DNA from: Leishmania mexicana MHOM/GT/2001/U1103
Taxonomy: Eukaryota; Euglenozoa; Kinetoplastea; Trypanosomatida; Trypanosomatidae
DNA: 64,000 nt
Reading direction: 5' to 3'
NCBI RefSeq assembly: GCF_000234665.1
Contig: NC_018328.1
Location: 630,179 to 694,178, forward strand
How positions within the stretch are numbered: position 1 is the first letter of the stretch; each line of letters begins with the position of its first letter. Position numbers and translations under genes: made by a program. Of this stretch, positions 40,089 to 49,620 are shown one piece after another. The notes under the pieces are model-generated. The model ran no database searches. It was not told the DNA's origin and saw only the letters and a program-made list of their open reading frames with translations.

Positions 40089-42391
40089 TTACTGGTATGG
40101 CTGAAAGCCACCGGACGGATTCCCGCTTTGTGGCTTTGGCGCACCACCACTCAGGCCGCCACCGCGACCACCGCCCCCACGCGCACCGCCGCCACCGCGA
40201 GCACTGCTTCCACGACCTCCACGGCCGCGGTAGCCGCTGGCGGCTCCAAGCATGGTCATGAAGGTGGCGAGCGCCTGGAGCGGCTCAGCGCCGCTACGGC
40301 CACGACCACGGCCAGCACCGCGGCCACCGCGGCCCGGCTTGAAGTTGGACCGCTTGTGGGTCACCTGTAGTTGAGTGAGGAGAGAGAGGGTGAGGAGAGG
40401 CAGAGGGGAGAGGGAAGTAGTGAGGAGAGGCGGAGAGCGAAAGTAAGGGGGTTAAGGATGTTGATACAAAGTTGAGGAGTCTTTACCTGCAGCAGCGGGG
40501 GAGGGGAAGGGAGGGGAGGGAGCATGCGAGGAGAGAGGTTGATGAGATAACGTGAGAGGACACAGAGAGGGAGACCAGAGGGCAAACAAGGACAGGCAGA
40601 CAGCGAAAGCCACACGCAAAGGGGGTGGGGTGGGGGAAAAAAAAGAAAGGCAGGGAGGGGGAGAGAGAGGGAGAGAGACGCACCCGCACATACACGTACA
40701 CACACACACACACGTATATATACATACCCCGTCCGGCACACACACATACACACACACACACAGAGGAAAGGTACTATTATATAATACATATATTCTATCT
40801 AGATCTATATCTATATATATATGATACAGGTGTGTGGATGCGTGTGTCACGTACCCGCTGTGTGGCGCCCCTCTTTTTTTTCTTTTTAGTTGTGTTCGTT
40901 GTTGTTGTCTGCCGTCCGTCTCTTTTGGCCCTTTTTTTTCTATTCGCGTCCGTCCGTCCGCGTATGCGTATGTGTGTGTGTGTGTGTGTGTGGGCGTGTG
41001 GGCGTGTGGGGGAAGGGGGAAGGGGTGGGGACCTCAGTTGTGTTTTGTGTTTTATGTTTCTTCTGGTTGTTGCGTGATGGCCTCGGCAGGTGTGAGGGCG
41101 CGGTGAAGGCGCGGGCGTGTTCGGTGATCGCGGTGAACGCAGTGGATGGGCTACAGACACACATGCGCAGAGGAAAAAAAAACAAAGGGAGCGGAAGGGG
41201 CAGGGAGAGGGAGGGAAAAGGGGGGCGAAGGTGCAGCGGTTTGATCTGGGACTCGCGCACGGTTCCAGTACTCCGCACCCCAACTTCCCTCGCTCTGCTC
41301 TCCTCCTCACTTTCTCGCCGCTCTCGCTATGTGAATGTGTGTGTGTGTGTGTGTGCTCGCCGCCACCTCATCACCACCTCGATCCTCTTACCACCACAAC
41401 CGACGCGCACCACGGTCACCATCACACCTCCACGCACGCGTGCTTTTTCGTTGTTTCCCCCTTTGCTTTAAAAGTTTTCGTTGTGTGTGCGTATGTGGCT
41501 CTTTGTAGTTCGCCCGTCCAGTTGTCCGTATGTGTCTTCATGACGGCTGCACACCGCTCCGCGTGCGAGTCGCACCCTTTTGCTGTTGCGTCTGTCTGTC
41601 TGTCTGTCTGCCGTCCAACTCCCCGACTTCTGCGCTGATCACCTACACACGCACACACCTGCATCGGCACCATTCACGTATACAGTCGCATGCACCAACT
41701 CCACACCCCACTCCACCCCGCTGTGCACACACGGACAAACGTGCGTGTGTGCATGGGCAGGTGCTCCTTTTAGTTAGGGGGAGGGGTGGGGGAGGGGAGG
41801 GGAGGGGAGGGGAGGGGAGGTCATATGCGTGAGGGAGGGAGTGTGTGTGTGTGTGTGCTCCACGTGCGCTGTCTTCGATGCCAGTGTGCGGGCACACGTG
41901 CACAACCCCTCTAACCAAAGACAGCACGCCAGCGAAGCACACCTCCGTCGCCACAGACGGACACACTCCGCCCACGCGCACCCCCCTCCTCCTCGCACGA
42001 GGCCGCTGCATGGGTTTTTAGAAGCCTAGGCAAAGAAAACTGCAAATAAAAGAGAGGGGACGTACTCACGCATACGATTATGGTGCTGCCCTTGAAGTTG
42101 GCGTTGTTCTTTGTGTCGATGGCCTTGCCCATCGCCGTGTAGTCGGCGAATTCAATGTAGGCAGTGCCCTTCAGCTCTCCTGTCGCGCGGTCCTTCAGCA
42201 CCGTGCAGTTGAGAATGTTGCCGCAGTCAGCGAAGAACTGCACTAGCTCCTCCGGCGTCGTCGTGGTGCCGTCGGTGCCCCTTGGCAAGTTGCCGATGAA
42301 GATCGAGCGGCTGTCCGTATCCTTGGAGAAGCTGTGAACGATTGGCGTTGGTGCAAAGGATGACGCGGCGGCTTGCCCAGCGCCACCTATG

Positions 42392-42427
<36 letters not shown>

Positions 42428-42708
42428 GAGTAATCAGGCTGCTGCGGTGTCGGCATGAATGGACTGGCATTGACGTTGAAGGGATTGGATGGCTGCTGCT
42501 GTGGTTGTTGAGGCTGGGTCTGGAACAGTTGCTGCTGCTGCTGCTGTTGCGGCTGGGCGGGGGCTGTTTGGCCAAAGCCAAACAAGGAGGCAGGAGGCTG
42601 CTGTTGCAGCTGCGGCGCCAGCTGCTGCTGCTGCTGCTGGCGCAACTCTGCATCTTGCGCCAACTCTGCCTCGATGCGCGCTATCTCAGCCGACAAGTCG
42701 CTGTCCAT
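40089..42708 (-). CDS. RRM/RGG RNA-binding protein (PABPN1/PABP2-like), encoded by two exons
   Basis: Predicted product is 302 residues from exon 1 (42076-42708, 211 codons) joined to exon 2 (40089-40364, 91 codons plus TAA). Exon 1 encodes a short acidic helix (DLSAEIARIEAELAQ), a Gln/Pro/Phe-rich region with an 11-Gln run, then an RRM with RNP2 SIFIGNLP (~140) and RNP1 GTAYIEF, ending ...FKGSTII. Exon 2 begins V-THKRSNFKPGRGGRG and continues as Arg/Gly repeats. The join gives FKGSTIIVTHKRSN, which aligns without gaps to the last strand and basic tail of nuclear poly(A)-binding proteins. Exon 2 has no ATG at its start. Unspliced, the exon 1 frame runs 54 more codons of non-RRM text to a stop at 41911. 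A role in nuclear mRNA 3'-end or export biology is inferred from the family. A spliced-leader acceptor candidate is at 42791. Confidence 0.85.
40778..40826. repeat. AT-rich patch inside the intron
   Basis: About 50 bp composed almost only of A and T with TATATA and TCTATA units, in a locus that is otherwise GC-rich. Confidence 0.7.
41777..41820 (+). repeat. (GGGGA)n tract, potential G-quadruplex
   Basis: Repeated GGGGA units on the plus strand, so (CCCCT)n in the nascent transcript, about 255 nt downstream of the predicted 5' splice site. Confidence 0.75.
42394..42426 (-). repeat. (CAG)11 coding polyglutamine
   Basis: Eleven CAG codons in exon 1 of the RRM/RGG gene encode an 11-Gln run; length may vary between strains. 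Confidence 0.9.
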
Positions 42709-43833
42709 TGTGGGGAGGTAGGGAGCAGGAGAAGCGTAATGGTTTTGATGGTTTCTCTGTAGACCGACTTTACACTCTCCGGTGAAACAGCTGAGCGGAG
42801 AAAGGTTGGGAGAAGAGATGGTGAACGCCTTAGCAGTTGGCGTGTATCTGCGTACAAGTTACACATGCACGCGTGGGTGCGCGAGAGGTGGAGAGAGGGG
42901 GAGGAGTAGGGAGCCATTATGTACGAAAGTCAGTGCACGTGTACTGCAGTAGTCACCGTGGCGCGTGAGGAGGGGATGACCAACACGCAACGGCGACACA
43001 GGGAAGAGAACTGCGCCGACCCCTGCGCGGGCGGTGGCGGCTTGCAGAAAGCACGCACCCATTCCGCACGCAGGCTAACGCGTATCGGAGTAAAGGAAGA
43101 GGTTGGGAAGATGGGGGGGGGCTCGTTCTTCCGCACCTCCCCCTCCTCGCACAGGCACGCTAATGCTCGCTGCGGGGGAGGGGTGTGTGTGTGCAGGGAT
43201 TAAGGGGAGACGAGCCCACTTCCACTTTAACCGGCGACTGTTGCTGTCGAGGTTGCTGGCACGATTGCGGAGGTAGGGGAGAGAGTTGGCGAGTGTGTGC
43301 ACGCCCTTCAAGATCTCTACATAGACCGTTCCACGGCAACGCCGCACGCAAGGAGATGAAGGTCCGCCGGAAGACGGGATACGCGAAAAACAAAACAAGA
43401 AGAAAACAACACCAAACGAAACATAAGCGACATCATCAGCATCACGCACGCACGCCGGCGTCGACGGGCAGGTCGTTGTGGCAAGCACAGCGCCGTCTTA
43501 CGAACAGCTTCACGGATACAATGGTGAAAGGAAAGGCGAAGGGGAGGGGAGGGAGGAGAGGGAGGGGGGAGCCTGATGAATGCCGTGGCAGGCCACCTCT
43601 AATCCCCGACTCCGCGTGCACATTTCCGTCGATGGAGCAAGGGGGTGGTGGAGTCACTGGATAAGCGAAGAGGGGCCTCGCATTGACGTCGGAGAGCGTT
43701 AGCTGAACACATAAAATGAAGCAGACGTCCTCACGCCTTCGACCACAACCGCGCTTGCCATCACCCTCCTCCTCTGCAGGACCGTGCAACACTCTCCAGG
43801 TGCATGTGTGTGTGTGTCTCTGTCTCTGTATGC
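42709..43833. other. Intergenic spacer
   Basis: Beyond the splice-acceptor candidate it contains G/GA-rich tracts (42886-42911, 43541-43571) and no recognisable gene. Confidence 0.5.
42791..42820 (-). promoter_or_regulatory. Candidate spliced-leader acceptor for the RRM/RGG gene
   Basis: The minus strand reads CTCTTCTCCCAACCTTTCTCCGCTCAG in this area (given here as CTCTTCTCCC then CTTTCTCCGCTCAG), AG at 42791-42792, 83 nt upstream of the ATG at 42708. Confidence 0.5.
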
Positions 43834-44154
43834 TTAGAAGCCCTTAGCGGTCTTCAGCGCCAGTGCGTCCACCTCCGGCTCCCTCTGCTCCGGCGGGGCA
43901 GGCGGGAAGTGCTGCTGGATGAAGGCGATGTACGCCGGGTCGGAGTTTACAATGGCAAAGAAGGCTCCAAGGTCGTAGCCATCTGCGCCTACCTTTCGCA
44001 CCGCCTTCTTCGCCTGCAGCTGCTCCCAGGACAGCCCGGGGATGGCGCCACAGATGAGCTGATCCATCATGGCCTCGCTTACCTTCGGCTGCCCTTGGGC
44101 GTAGCTAAGGAAAGCCGTCTTGACGCGCTGCGTCTGATCCTGAGTGAGACCCAT
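43834..44154 (-). CDS. Small conserved-looking helical protein, EF-hand-like
   Basis: A 106-residue protein I do not recognise by name. It is compositionally normal, mostly helical, and starts MGLTQDQTQRVKTAFLSYAQ, which resembles the first helix of an EF-hand pair. KVGADGYDLGAFFAIVNSDP (~55-75) could be a degenerate calcium loop and following helix, but the acidic ligand positions are incomplete. It ends in a Pro-rich stretch (PPAPPEQREPEVD) and KTAKGF. No signal peptide or membrane segment. Gly2 is present, but Asp at position 6 argues against myristoylation. Surrounded by trans-splicing-type spacers, so likely a genuine short gene of the unit. Confidence 0.75.
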   Translation of the reverse strand: MGLTQDQTQRVKTAFLSYAQGQPKVSEAMMDQLICGAIPGLSWEQLQAKKAVRKVGADGYDLGAFFAIVNSDPAYIAFIQQHFPPAPPEQREPEVDALALKTAKGF

Positions 44155-44800
44155 TTTGTGTGCTTCGGCAGAGGGAAAGGGTCGATGTATGCGCGCGCGT
44201 GTGCTTGTATGTGTGTGTAGGTCTGCCAGTGAGCGCTTGTATGAGCGTTGTGTGAGGAGAATCCACTTTTACGTCGCAGAGGAGGGCCAGCAGGCCGAAT
44301 GCGCCGAGGAACGCGAGTGAGAAAGGGGGGGGGCGGAGGGCGGTAGTCATAGATGAGGGAGAGAGAGGAGGCTTGCCGCACGTGTCACGGCCACCCGCCA
44401 TCACCATGCGCATCGTCACCCCAGCCCCAGTGGCGTAGAGGGTGGGGATGCACAGCCCCTCCCTCTTCACCGCACGCAGAGAGAGAGGGAGAGAGAGATG
44501 CACAAGAAAGATGACTAAGGGATGCAGCGAGGCTGCCGCAGCACGCCACCCTCCACGGCCACGAGGCGCCTCGTCGCCTTCTCCCCTCCTATCCAACCAC
44601 TCACGCACCACTTCTGTGTGTGTGTGTGTGTGGCAGGTCTGTGAGTGCCTTCACGCGTCACGTTCGCGGTGCTGCCTGCTTTGCTATCTGGAGTTCGAGT
44701 GCGTCTGCGACCATCCATCCCTTCTTCCCGAACCCCTGGATGGGTGCGCACGCGCGCGCACACACACATGCACATGCACGCATACAGGGCTGCGCGCTTC
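44155..44800. other. Intergenic spacer
   Basis: Short GT run (44617-44632) and CA run (44757-44768), GA-rich patch 44480-44499; no gene. Confidence 0.5.
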
Positions 44801-46537
44801 CTATTCCCACTTCATGTACGGCTTCATCTTGTTGTGCGCCCACGTCATCACCTGATCGCGCTCCGCCACGTTGCAGGCCGTCTTGGACAGTCCGGCCGGC
44901 TGATAGCGCGTGTTCATGTAGTACCCGCCGTTCTTGAAGTCGTCCCGCACGCAGCAGTTCACTACCGTCTGACTCCCCTCCCACGCGGTGCGCATGACAA
45001 GGATGTAGAGGTAGTAGAGATACACGAAGGTGCCGGAGAACGGAGTGCTGCGGTATAGGTTTGTGATGACTCCCCCTGGTGAGCAGGCGCAGCAAGTGAA
45101 TCGTGGCTCGATGCTTACGGTTGCCGTGGCGCCGGCAGCTTCAGTGCCGCTGGCCTGTGAGGCTGCAGCGGCTTCAACAGCGGCGGCGTATCCGGACCTG
45201 CGCGACGCAGGCTGCTTGCGTCCACCAGTAGTCCTGATGACCTGCTGCTGGCGCGTCAGCCTCGAGGACACGCTACTCTTCGCCGGCTTCGGGTAAGAGC
45301 GGAGGGCAAGCTGCTGGGCGTGGAAGATGTTGCCGAGCTTTGTGAACCCGTACTGCTCCAAGCCGTCGAACTTGTTTGCGACCCGCGGTGACCATACGCC
45401 ACGTCCACTGAGGTACGTCTTCACGACGTCCCCCTTCACGCCAACGTGCGCAGCGCACGCGACGTAGACGATACGGCCGTGCGCTGCCTCCACGAGCGGG
45501 AGCAGACCCTCGGTGAGTAGATACGGGCCAAGGAAGTTGATGGCCAGCTGCACGTCATCGCCAAAGCGGGTCGTCACGTACTTTTCCTGCAGCACGCCCG
45601 CTGCGTTCACCAGTATGTCGATGGGGCGGTTGCTCTGCCGCGCGCGCTTGCAGTACTCCCGCACGGCGATGAAGTCGTCGAGGTTCAGCGGCTGCAGATG
45701 GATTTGCTGATCTGCGCTGTTCTTGGCGTGGCTGCGGACGTACAAGAGCGCCTCCGCGGCGTGCGGCGAGTCCTTGGCTATAATTGTGATGTCCGCCCCC
45801 ATCTTTGCCAGCTGCGCCGCGGTGGCCTTGCCGATGCCGCTGGTGCCGCCGGTGAGGACAACATGCCGACCGGTCAGGTCCTTGGTGCATCGATTGCGCC
45901 TGCCGGCTGCCATGAGGCGCGACAGCACGAACAAGCTGGCCATGAACACGCACTGCACCTCAAACGGAATCACCGGCAACGAGGACATGTGGGTCACAAT
46001 GTAGCCCAGGATACAGCCTGCCGGCATTATACCCAAGGTCGCACTCTCCCGCATGATGGTGAAGGTGTGGCGGCCGTAGTGGTAGACGTGTTCGCCCTCG
46101 AACATCGAGACATGGCGGAACATGCCCGGGAAGAGCGGCTTCTGCTTCACATGCGAGATGGAGCGCGGCGACGGACGCGCAGTGCGCAGTTTGACTTGCT
46201 GCGTCGCCTCCCCAGAGCCGCTTGCTGTGGTTGTCGCCACGATGTCGTCTGATGCTGCCTTCGAGACGGCTGACGGAGCTGAAGGCGACGACGCAGGGGA
46301 GGCCATGGGCGAAGATGTCAACCCACGTGAGCCATTGCTTATCCAGCGCCGCGCCGGGGCGAGGGCGGGGGTGTGCGCCAGTCGTTCGGAATGGGCAAAG
46401 GTGATGGTGCGGCGAACGCCGTCAGCACAGCTGCAATGAAGACGGAGTAGGAGGGCGGCGGGCTGTGAGTATCGGGGCACCACTCGTGGCGCAGCTGCAC
46501 CCACAACCGCGGATGCGCTCGCACCATACCGATACAT
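44801..46537 (-). CDS. Short-chain dehydrogenase/reductase, retinol-dehydrogenase/WWOX-like, tandem copy A
   Basis: A 578-residue protein. Upstream sequence is open, but the first real ATG is at 46537 (MYRYGASAS). A long Ser/Ala-rich N-terminus (1-~110) is followed by hydrophobic segments at ~166-209, so the enzyme is probably membrane-anchored. The Rossmann glycine motif TGGTSGIG is at ~229-236, NAAG near 330, and the Tyr-Lys pair in YGFTKLGN at Tyr ~396. Where most family members have an Ile-Val-Asn-Val-Ser-Ser stretch, this protein reads RIVYVACAAHV, putting Cys ~361 in place of the catalytic Ser. The C-terminal half has a CACSPGGVITNLYRSTPF substrate region and a hydrophobic YLYYLYILV. 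A Ser/Ala-rich insertion (~410-455) is absent from copy B. NAD(P)(H)-dependent lipid or sterol oxidoreduction is the family role; substrate unknown. Confidence 0.87.
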   Translation of the reverse strand: MYRYGASASAVVGAAAPRVVPRYSQPAALLLRLHCSCADGVRRTITFAHSERLAHTPALAPARRWISNGSRGLTSSPMASPASSPSAPSAVSKAASDDIVATTTASGSGEATQQVKLRTARPSPRSISHVKQKPLFPGMFRHVSMFEGEHVYHYGRHTFTIMRESATLGIMPAGCILGYIVTHMSSLPVIPFEVQCVFMASLFVLSRLMAAGRRNRCTKDLTGRHVVLTGGTSGIGKATAAQLAKMGADITIIAKDSPHAAEALLYVRSHAKNSADQQIHLQPLNLDDFIAVREYCKRARQSNRPIDILVNAAGVLQEKYVTTRFGDDVQLAINFLGPYLLTEGLLPLVEAAHGRIVYVACAAHVGVKGDVVKTYLSGRGVWSPRVANKFDGLEQYGFTKLGNIFHAQQLALRSYPKPAKSSVSSRLTRQQQVIRTTGGRKQPASRRSGYAAAVEAAAASQASGTEAAGATATVSIEPRFTCCACSPGGVITNLYRSTPFSGTFVYLYYLYILVMRTAWEGSQTVVNCCVRDDFKNGGYYMNTRYQPAGLSKTACNVAERDQVMTWAHNKMKPYMKWE

Positions 46538-47139
46538 GCTGCGCCTTGCGTTCCCCCCACGTCGAACGCCTGCCACACCCTGTTCTCCTGCGTAGGTGCG
46601 CGTGAGTGATGGATACTAAAAGAGAACGAGAACCGTGCACACATGCACAGACAACGCCATCCACGCAAGAGTTTCAGGAGGAGAGGAGATACCCATGGAA
46701 CAACATAGAGGATATGGACGCACCTACGCCCTCCTCCTCCCCCCACAACACACACACACACGCACACGAGCACAGGAGATGGCAGATGCGGATGCGAGGG
46801 GGGGGGAGGGAGGGAGAGGGAGGGTGCAGCAAGGCGCGCGCACGCAGAGCGAGACGGAATGGGTGCAGAGCACTTGCCCACCTCCCTCCCTCCTTCCTCT
46901 CCCCATGCCCAGCGCTGCGGATCTTTCGTTTGACCATCTTCTTCGTGCTACTGCTCTTCTTGTGTTACTTAGCCACTCGTACAACGACGCTCTGGCGACG
47001 ATCGCCGCCTCCTCACCCCCACCCTCATTACCATGAAGTCCATCAGCATGTCACGAGAACCAGCATAACACGTACACATGGACATACACACTGACCCCCC
47101 TCCCTCCAATACTCCGGCGCATCCATCGAGGGGCGGCTC
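46538..47139. other. Intergenic spacer between the two SDR genes
   Basis: CA run at 46747-46763 and a G/GA-rich stretch 46799-46825; no gene. This is the spacer of the tandem duplication and shows no residual similarity to coding sequence. Confidence 0.5.
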
Positions 47140-48663
47140 TTACTCCGGGCGTACCGTGTAGTACTTGGCAATTGTCTTCGCCATAGCCCAGTGCACGACA
47201 TCGTCGCGGCTCTTTGGGTCTTGCGCGCGCTTGCTGAGCCCACTTGGCATCAGCGCACACTCGGCGTAGTAGCCGCCGTTCTCGATCGTGTCGCGCACGC
47301 AGCAGTTCACGACTGTTTGGCTTCCCTCGTACGCATCCTTGATCCACAGAGACCGCAGCGTGCGGGCGACGATGTTGTTGCCGAGAAACGGGTTCACGTT
47401 TGCTTGCTGCAGTGAGGTGAAGCAGAAGCCCGGGTCGGCGCAGCATACATCGACGGGGTGCAGATCGCTCTGGCGGTTCAGCGGGATGCCTTCATAGCGG
47501 CGGTTCGCAATGGACTGAGCATGGTAAATGTTGCCGAGCTTCGACGCACTGTAGCAACGCGCGGTGATCTGCGACTCGTTCGGGCCGGGCAGCAACATCA
47601 TGCGCTCACGCACCACGTTCCCCCTGGAGACGCCGTTGTGTGAGGCGCACGTGACGTACACAATGCGACCGCACCTATGCGATGACTTGCGCAGGGACGG
47701 GAGCAACGCCTCGGTGAAGTGGAACGGCCCGAGGAAGTTGACGCCGATGTGTTCCTCAAACTTCTGCTTCGTCACGGTCGGCTCCTCCTTCCACACACCC
47801 GCGCAGTTCACGAGGAGGTCGATGCGGTCGTGCGCGAGGGCCTTGATGCGCGCAGCAGCTGCCATCACCTCCAGCTGGTCCATGTAGTCCATGGAGATGA
47901 AGGTGACACGGTTCTCGAGAGGCTCACATCCAGGAGAAGCGGAGGAGGACGCGACTGTCGCGGTTGCAGCCGGCGCAGCAACGCGGCAGTTTCGCTGTAG
48001 GAAATCCATCGTCTCCTCCTCCTTTCCAGAAGGCGCAGCGATGATGACGTGGGCGCCCATGTCCAGCAGCTGCATCGCTGTGTAGAGGCCGATGCCGCTC
48101 GTGCCGCCTGTCACGACGCATGTGTAGCCGGTCATGTCCTTGTGAACTTTGTTTCTGCGGCCGTGCACGCTTAGTCGCTGTGCCACAGCGCTGGCCGTCG
48201 CGTACAGACCCGCCTGCACTGGGTTGAGGTACGCCGACAGTGCGTAGTAGCAGGCGTAGAGCACTAGGGGCAGCCAGAGTCGGCGGCTGTGCAGCATGAG
48301 GTAGCTCATGTGCGAAGCAGTGGAGTACGAAGGAACGTTGTCAGCGTCGCACACGTACGCGGAGGCCTCTGTCTTGTCGTCGCTGAACTTGTGGATGCTG
48401 CCTACTGCTGCTGATGTTGCCGGCGGCGACGACATTGACTTGACGCCTTTGTGCCGTCCTGCTGAAGTGAACGTGGATGAGGAAGAGGGAGGTGCGCGTG
48501 TGGTGCCTGCTGGGGACATACTTGTGCCAGTCACCGAAGCCGCTGATGATGACGACGCATTGCCGGAAGAGGAGAGCAGACGGCGCGCCGTGATATTGAG
48601 CGGGGCAGCGGCCGAGACTGCCGACATCGCCACAAGGCGGCCTCTAACACCGAAGTGAAACAT
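47140..48663 (-). CDS. Short-chain dehydrogenase/reductase, tandem copy B
   Basis: A 507-residue paralogue of the neighbouring gene. The N-terminus is Ser/Thr-rich and presequence-like (ITARRLLSSSG). A hydrophobic segment lies at ~124-155 (WLPLVLYACYYALSAYL). TGGTSGIG is at ~182-189, NCAG near 275, RIVYVTCASHNG with Cys ~339 at the usual Ser position, and CYSASKLGN with Tyr ~371. Shared with copy A: the HGRRNK/GRRNR-T-KD lead-in to the first strand, VNFLGP/INFLGP, EGSQTVVNCCVRD, NGGYY and a C-terminal SGLSK. These shared blocks show tandem duplication within the family, with strong divergence of termini. Probably membrane-anchored, NAD(P)-dependent; substrate unknown. Confidence 0.88.
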   Translation of the reverse strand: MFHFGVRGRLVAMSAVSAAAPLNITARRLLSSSGNASSSSAASVTGTSMSPAGTTRAPPSSSSTFTSAGRHKGVKSMSSPPATSAAVGSIHKFSDDKTEASAYVCDADNVPSYSTASHMSYLMLHSRRLWLPLVLYACYYALSAYLNPVQAGLYATASAVAQRLSVHGRRNKVHKDMTGYTCVVTGGTSGIGLYTAMQLLDMGAHVIIAAPSGKEEETMDFLQRNCRVAAPAATATVASSSASPGCEPLENRVTFISMDYMDQLEVMAAAARIKALAHDRIDLLVNCAGVWKEEPTVTKQKFEEHIGVNFLGPFHFTEALLPSLRKSSHRCGRIVYVTCASHNGVSRGNVVRERMMLLPGPNESQITARCYSASKLGNIYHAQSIANRRYEGIPLNRQSDLHPVDVCCADPGFCFTSLQQANVNPFLGNNIVARTLRSLWIKDAYEGSQTVVNCCVRDTIENGGYYAECALMPSGLSKRAQDPKSRDDVVHWAMAKTIAKYYTVRPE

Positions 48664-49242
48664 GGGATCGTCTGTCTGCCTGTCTCTGTGTTAGTGCAGG
48701 GGGTACGCGGTGGCACCTCCTCAACTTGTACTGCTTCCTGTCGATGCTGCCTCGCCTTGGCAGTGCTCTGGATGGGTTTGCGCTGATGTGGGCTTGGTTG
48801 AGCGTGTGTGTGTGCTTGGGGTGCGGGAAGGGAGAAAAGGCAGTGAGGTGGCACACACGACATGTGGTACTCATACGCTTAGAGCTGGCGATGACAACCT
48901 TGCGCAGCACCCTCCTCCTCTTCGGGGAAAGTGAGGTAGTGAAGGAGGTGCGTGTGTGTGTGTGTATGTGTGCAACGGCATGATCTCATGTGAGCTGAAG
49001 GGGCCCTACTCCAGTGGCGGCTCCAACCAAGAGCTACCTCCCCACAACTGTCATCGTTTCCTCTCATGTTGACCGCCCTCGCTTCTCGTAGCGCCACGTT
49101 GAGCCTCAAGGCAGCGGTGGACGTTCGACGAGAGGTGCTTGTGTACGCACCGAGGCACCGGCAAATTGGGAGAGCGACGAGACGGGTGATCGGGAATGGG
49201 TGCCGATAGAAAAACCGATAGTCAGGATAAGATCCACGTGTC

Positions 49243-49458
49243 GCACGCGCGAGGGACACAGAGAGAAAGGGAGTACGCGCGCTTCTTGTGTGTACGTATC
49301 TTTCCAATACAGCCAGCGTGCGGTGCCAACACCAAGTGACGCAGTGCGATCTCCCCCCAAGCATAACAAAGGAAGACAACAGTGAGAGCAGTACCAGTAG
49401 TCGTCGCTGCCCGTTCATGGGTCCCCGCTTCCTGCCCTTGCCATAAGCAGCAGCGGCA
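49243..49458. repeat. Duplicated 216-bp segment, left copy
   Basis: Begins GCACGCGCGAGGGACACAGA and ends AGCAGCAGCGGCA. By eye it is the same sequence as 49621-49836. The left copy ends where vector-like sequence begins. Confidence 0.9.
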
Positions 49459-49520
49459 TGGTCAGGTATGATTTAAATGGTCAGTATTGAGCGATATCTA
49501 GAGAATTCGTCGACGACATC
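49459..49520. other. Cloning-vector-like polylinker (contamination)
   Basis: Sixty-two bases not present after the right copy of the duplicate. It packs recognition sites for SwaI (49471-49478), EcoRV (49493-49498), XbaI (49497-49502), EcoRI (49503-49508) and SalI (49509-49514), and is AT-rich unlike the locus. It abuts the gap, as an untrimmed clone end would. Confidence 0.85.
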
Positions 49521-49620
49521 NNNNNNNNNNNNNNNNNNNNNNNNNNNNNNNNNNNNNNNNNNNNNNNNNNNNNNNNNNNNNNNNNNNNNNNNNNNNNNNN
49601 NNNNNNNNNNNNNNNNNNNN
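49521..49620. other. Assembly gap (100 N)
   Basis: Exactly 100 N. Because the same 216 bp lies on both sides, the two contigs probably overlap and the true gap length may be zero. Confidence 0.98.

Larger units (their letters stand above)
40365..42075 (-). other. Predicted 1,711-nt cis-spliced intron
   Basis: Read on the minus strand it starts GTATGCGTGAGT (42075 downward) and ends CTCAACTACAG at 40365. Upstream of the acceptor lies a ~70-nt CT-rich tract (about 40371-40445) and a possible branch sequence CCTTAAC (branch A about 40453, 88 nt from the acceptor). Both boundaries are phase 0. The donor GTATGCG is the same as that of the Leishmania spliced-leader RNA. The interior is microsatellite-rich: CA and TG runs, an AT-rich patch at 40778-40826, TCTG repeats at 41586-41610 and (CCCCT)n near the donor. 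cis-introns are very rare in trypanosomatids; the established cases are poly(A) polymerase and a DEAD-box helicase. Confidence 0.82.

Noticed and set aside
40361..40789. 142-codon minus frame inside the intron
   Set aside because: Pro/Leu/Ser/Cys low-complexity reading of pyrimidine tracts; better explained as the polypyrimidine region before the acceptor.
41911..42708. Treating the 265-codon exon 1 frame as a complete gene
   Set aside because: The residues after ...GSTIIV are unlike any RRM end and cross a GTATGCG donor; the matching RRM end lies at 40364.
46538..46576. Extending SDR copy A to 46576
   Set aside because: The codon there is GTG, not ATG; the first ATG is 46537.
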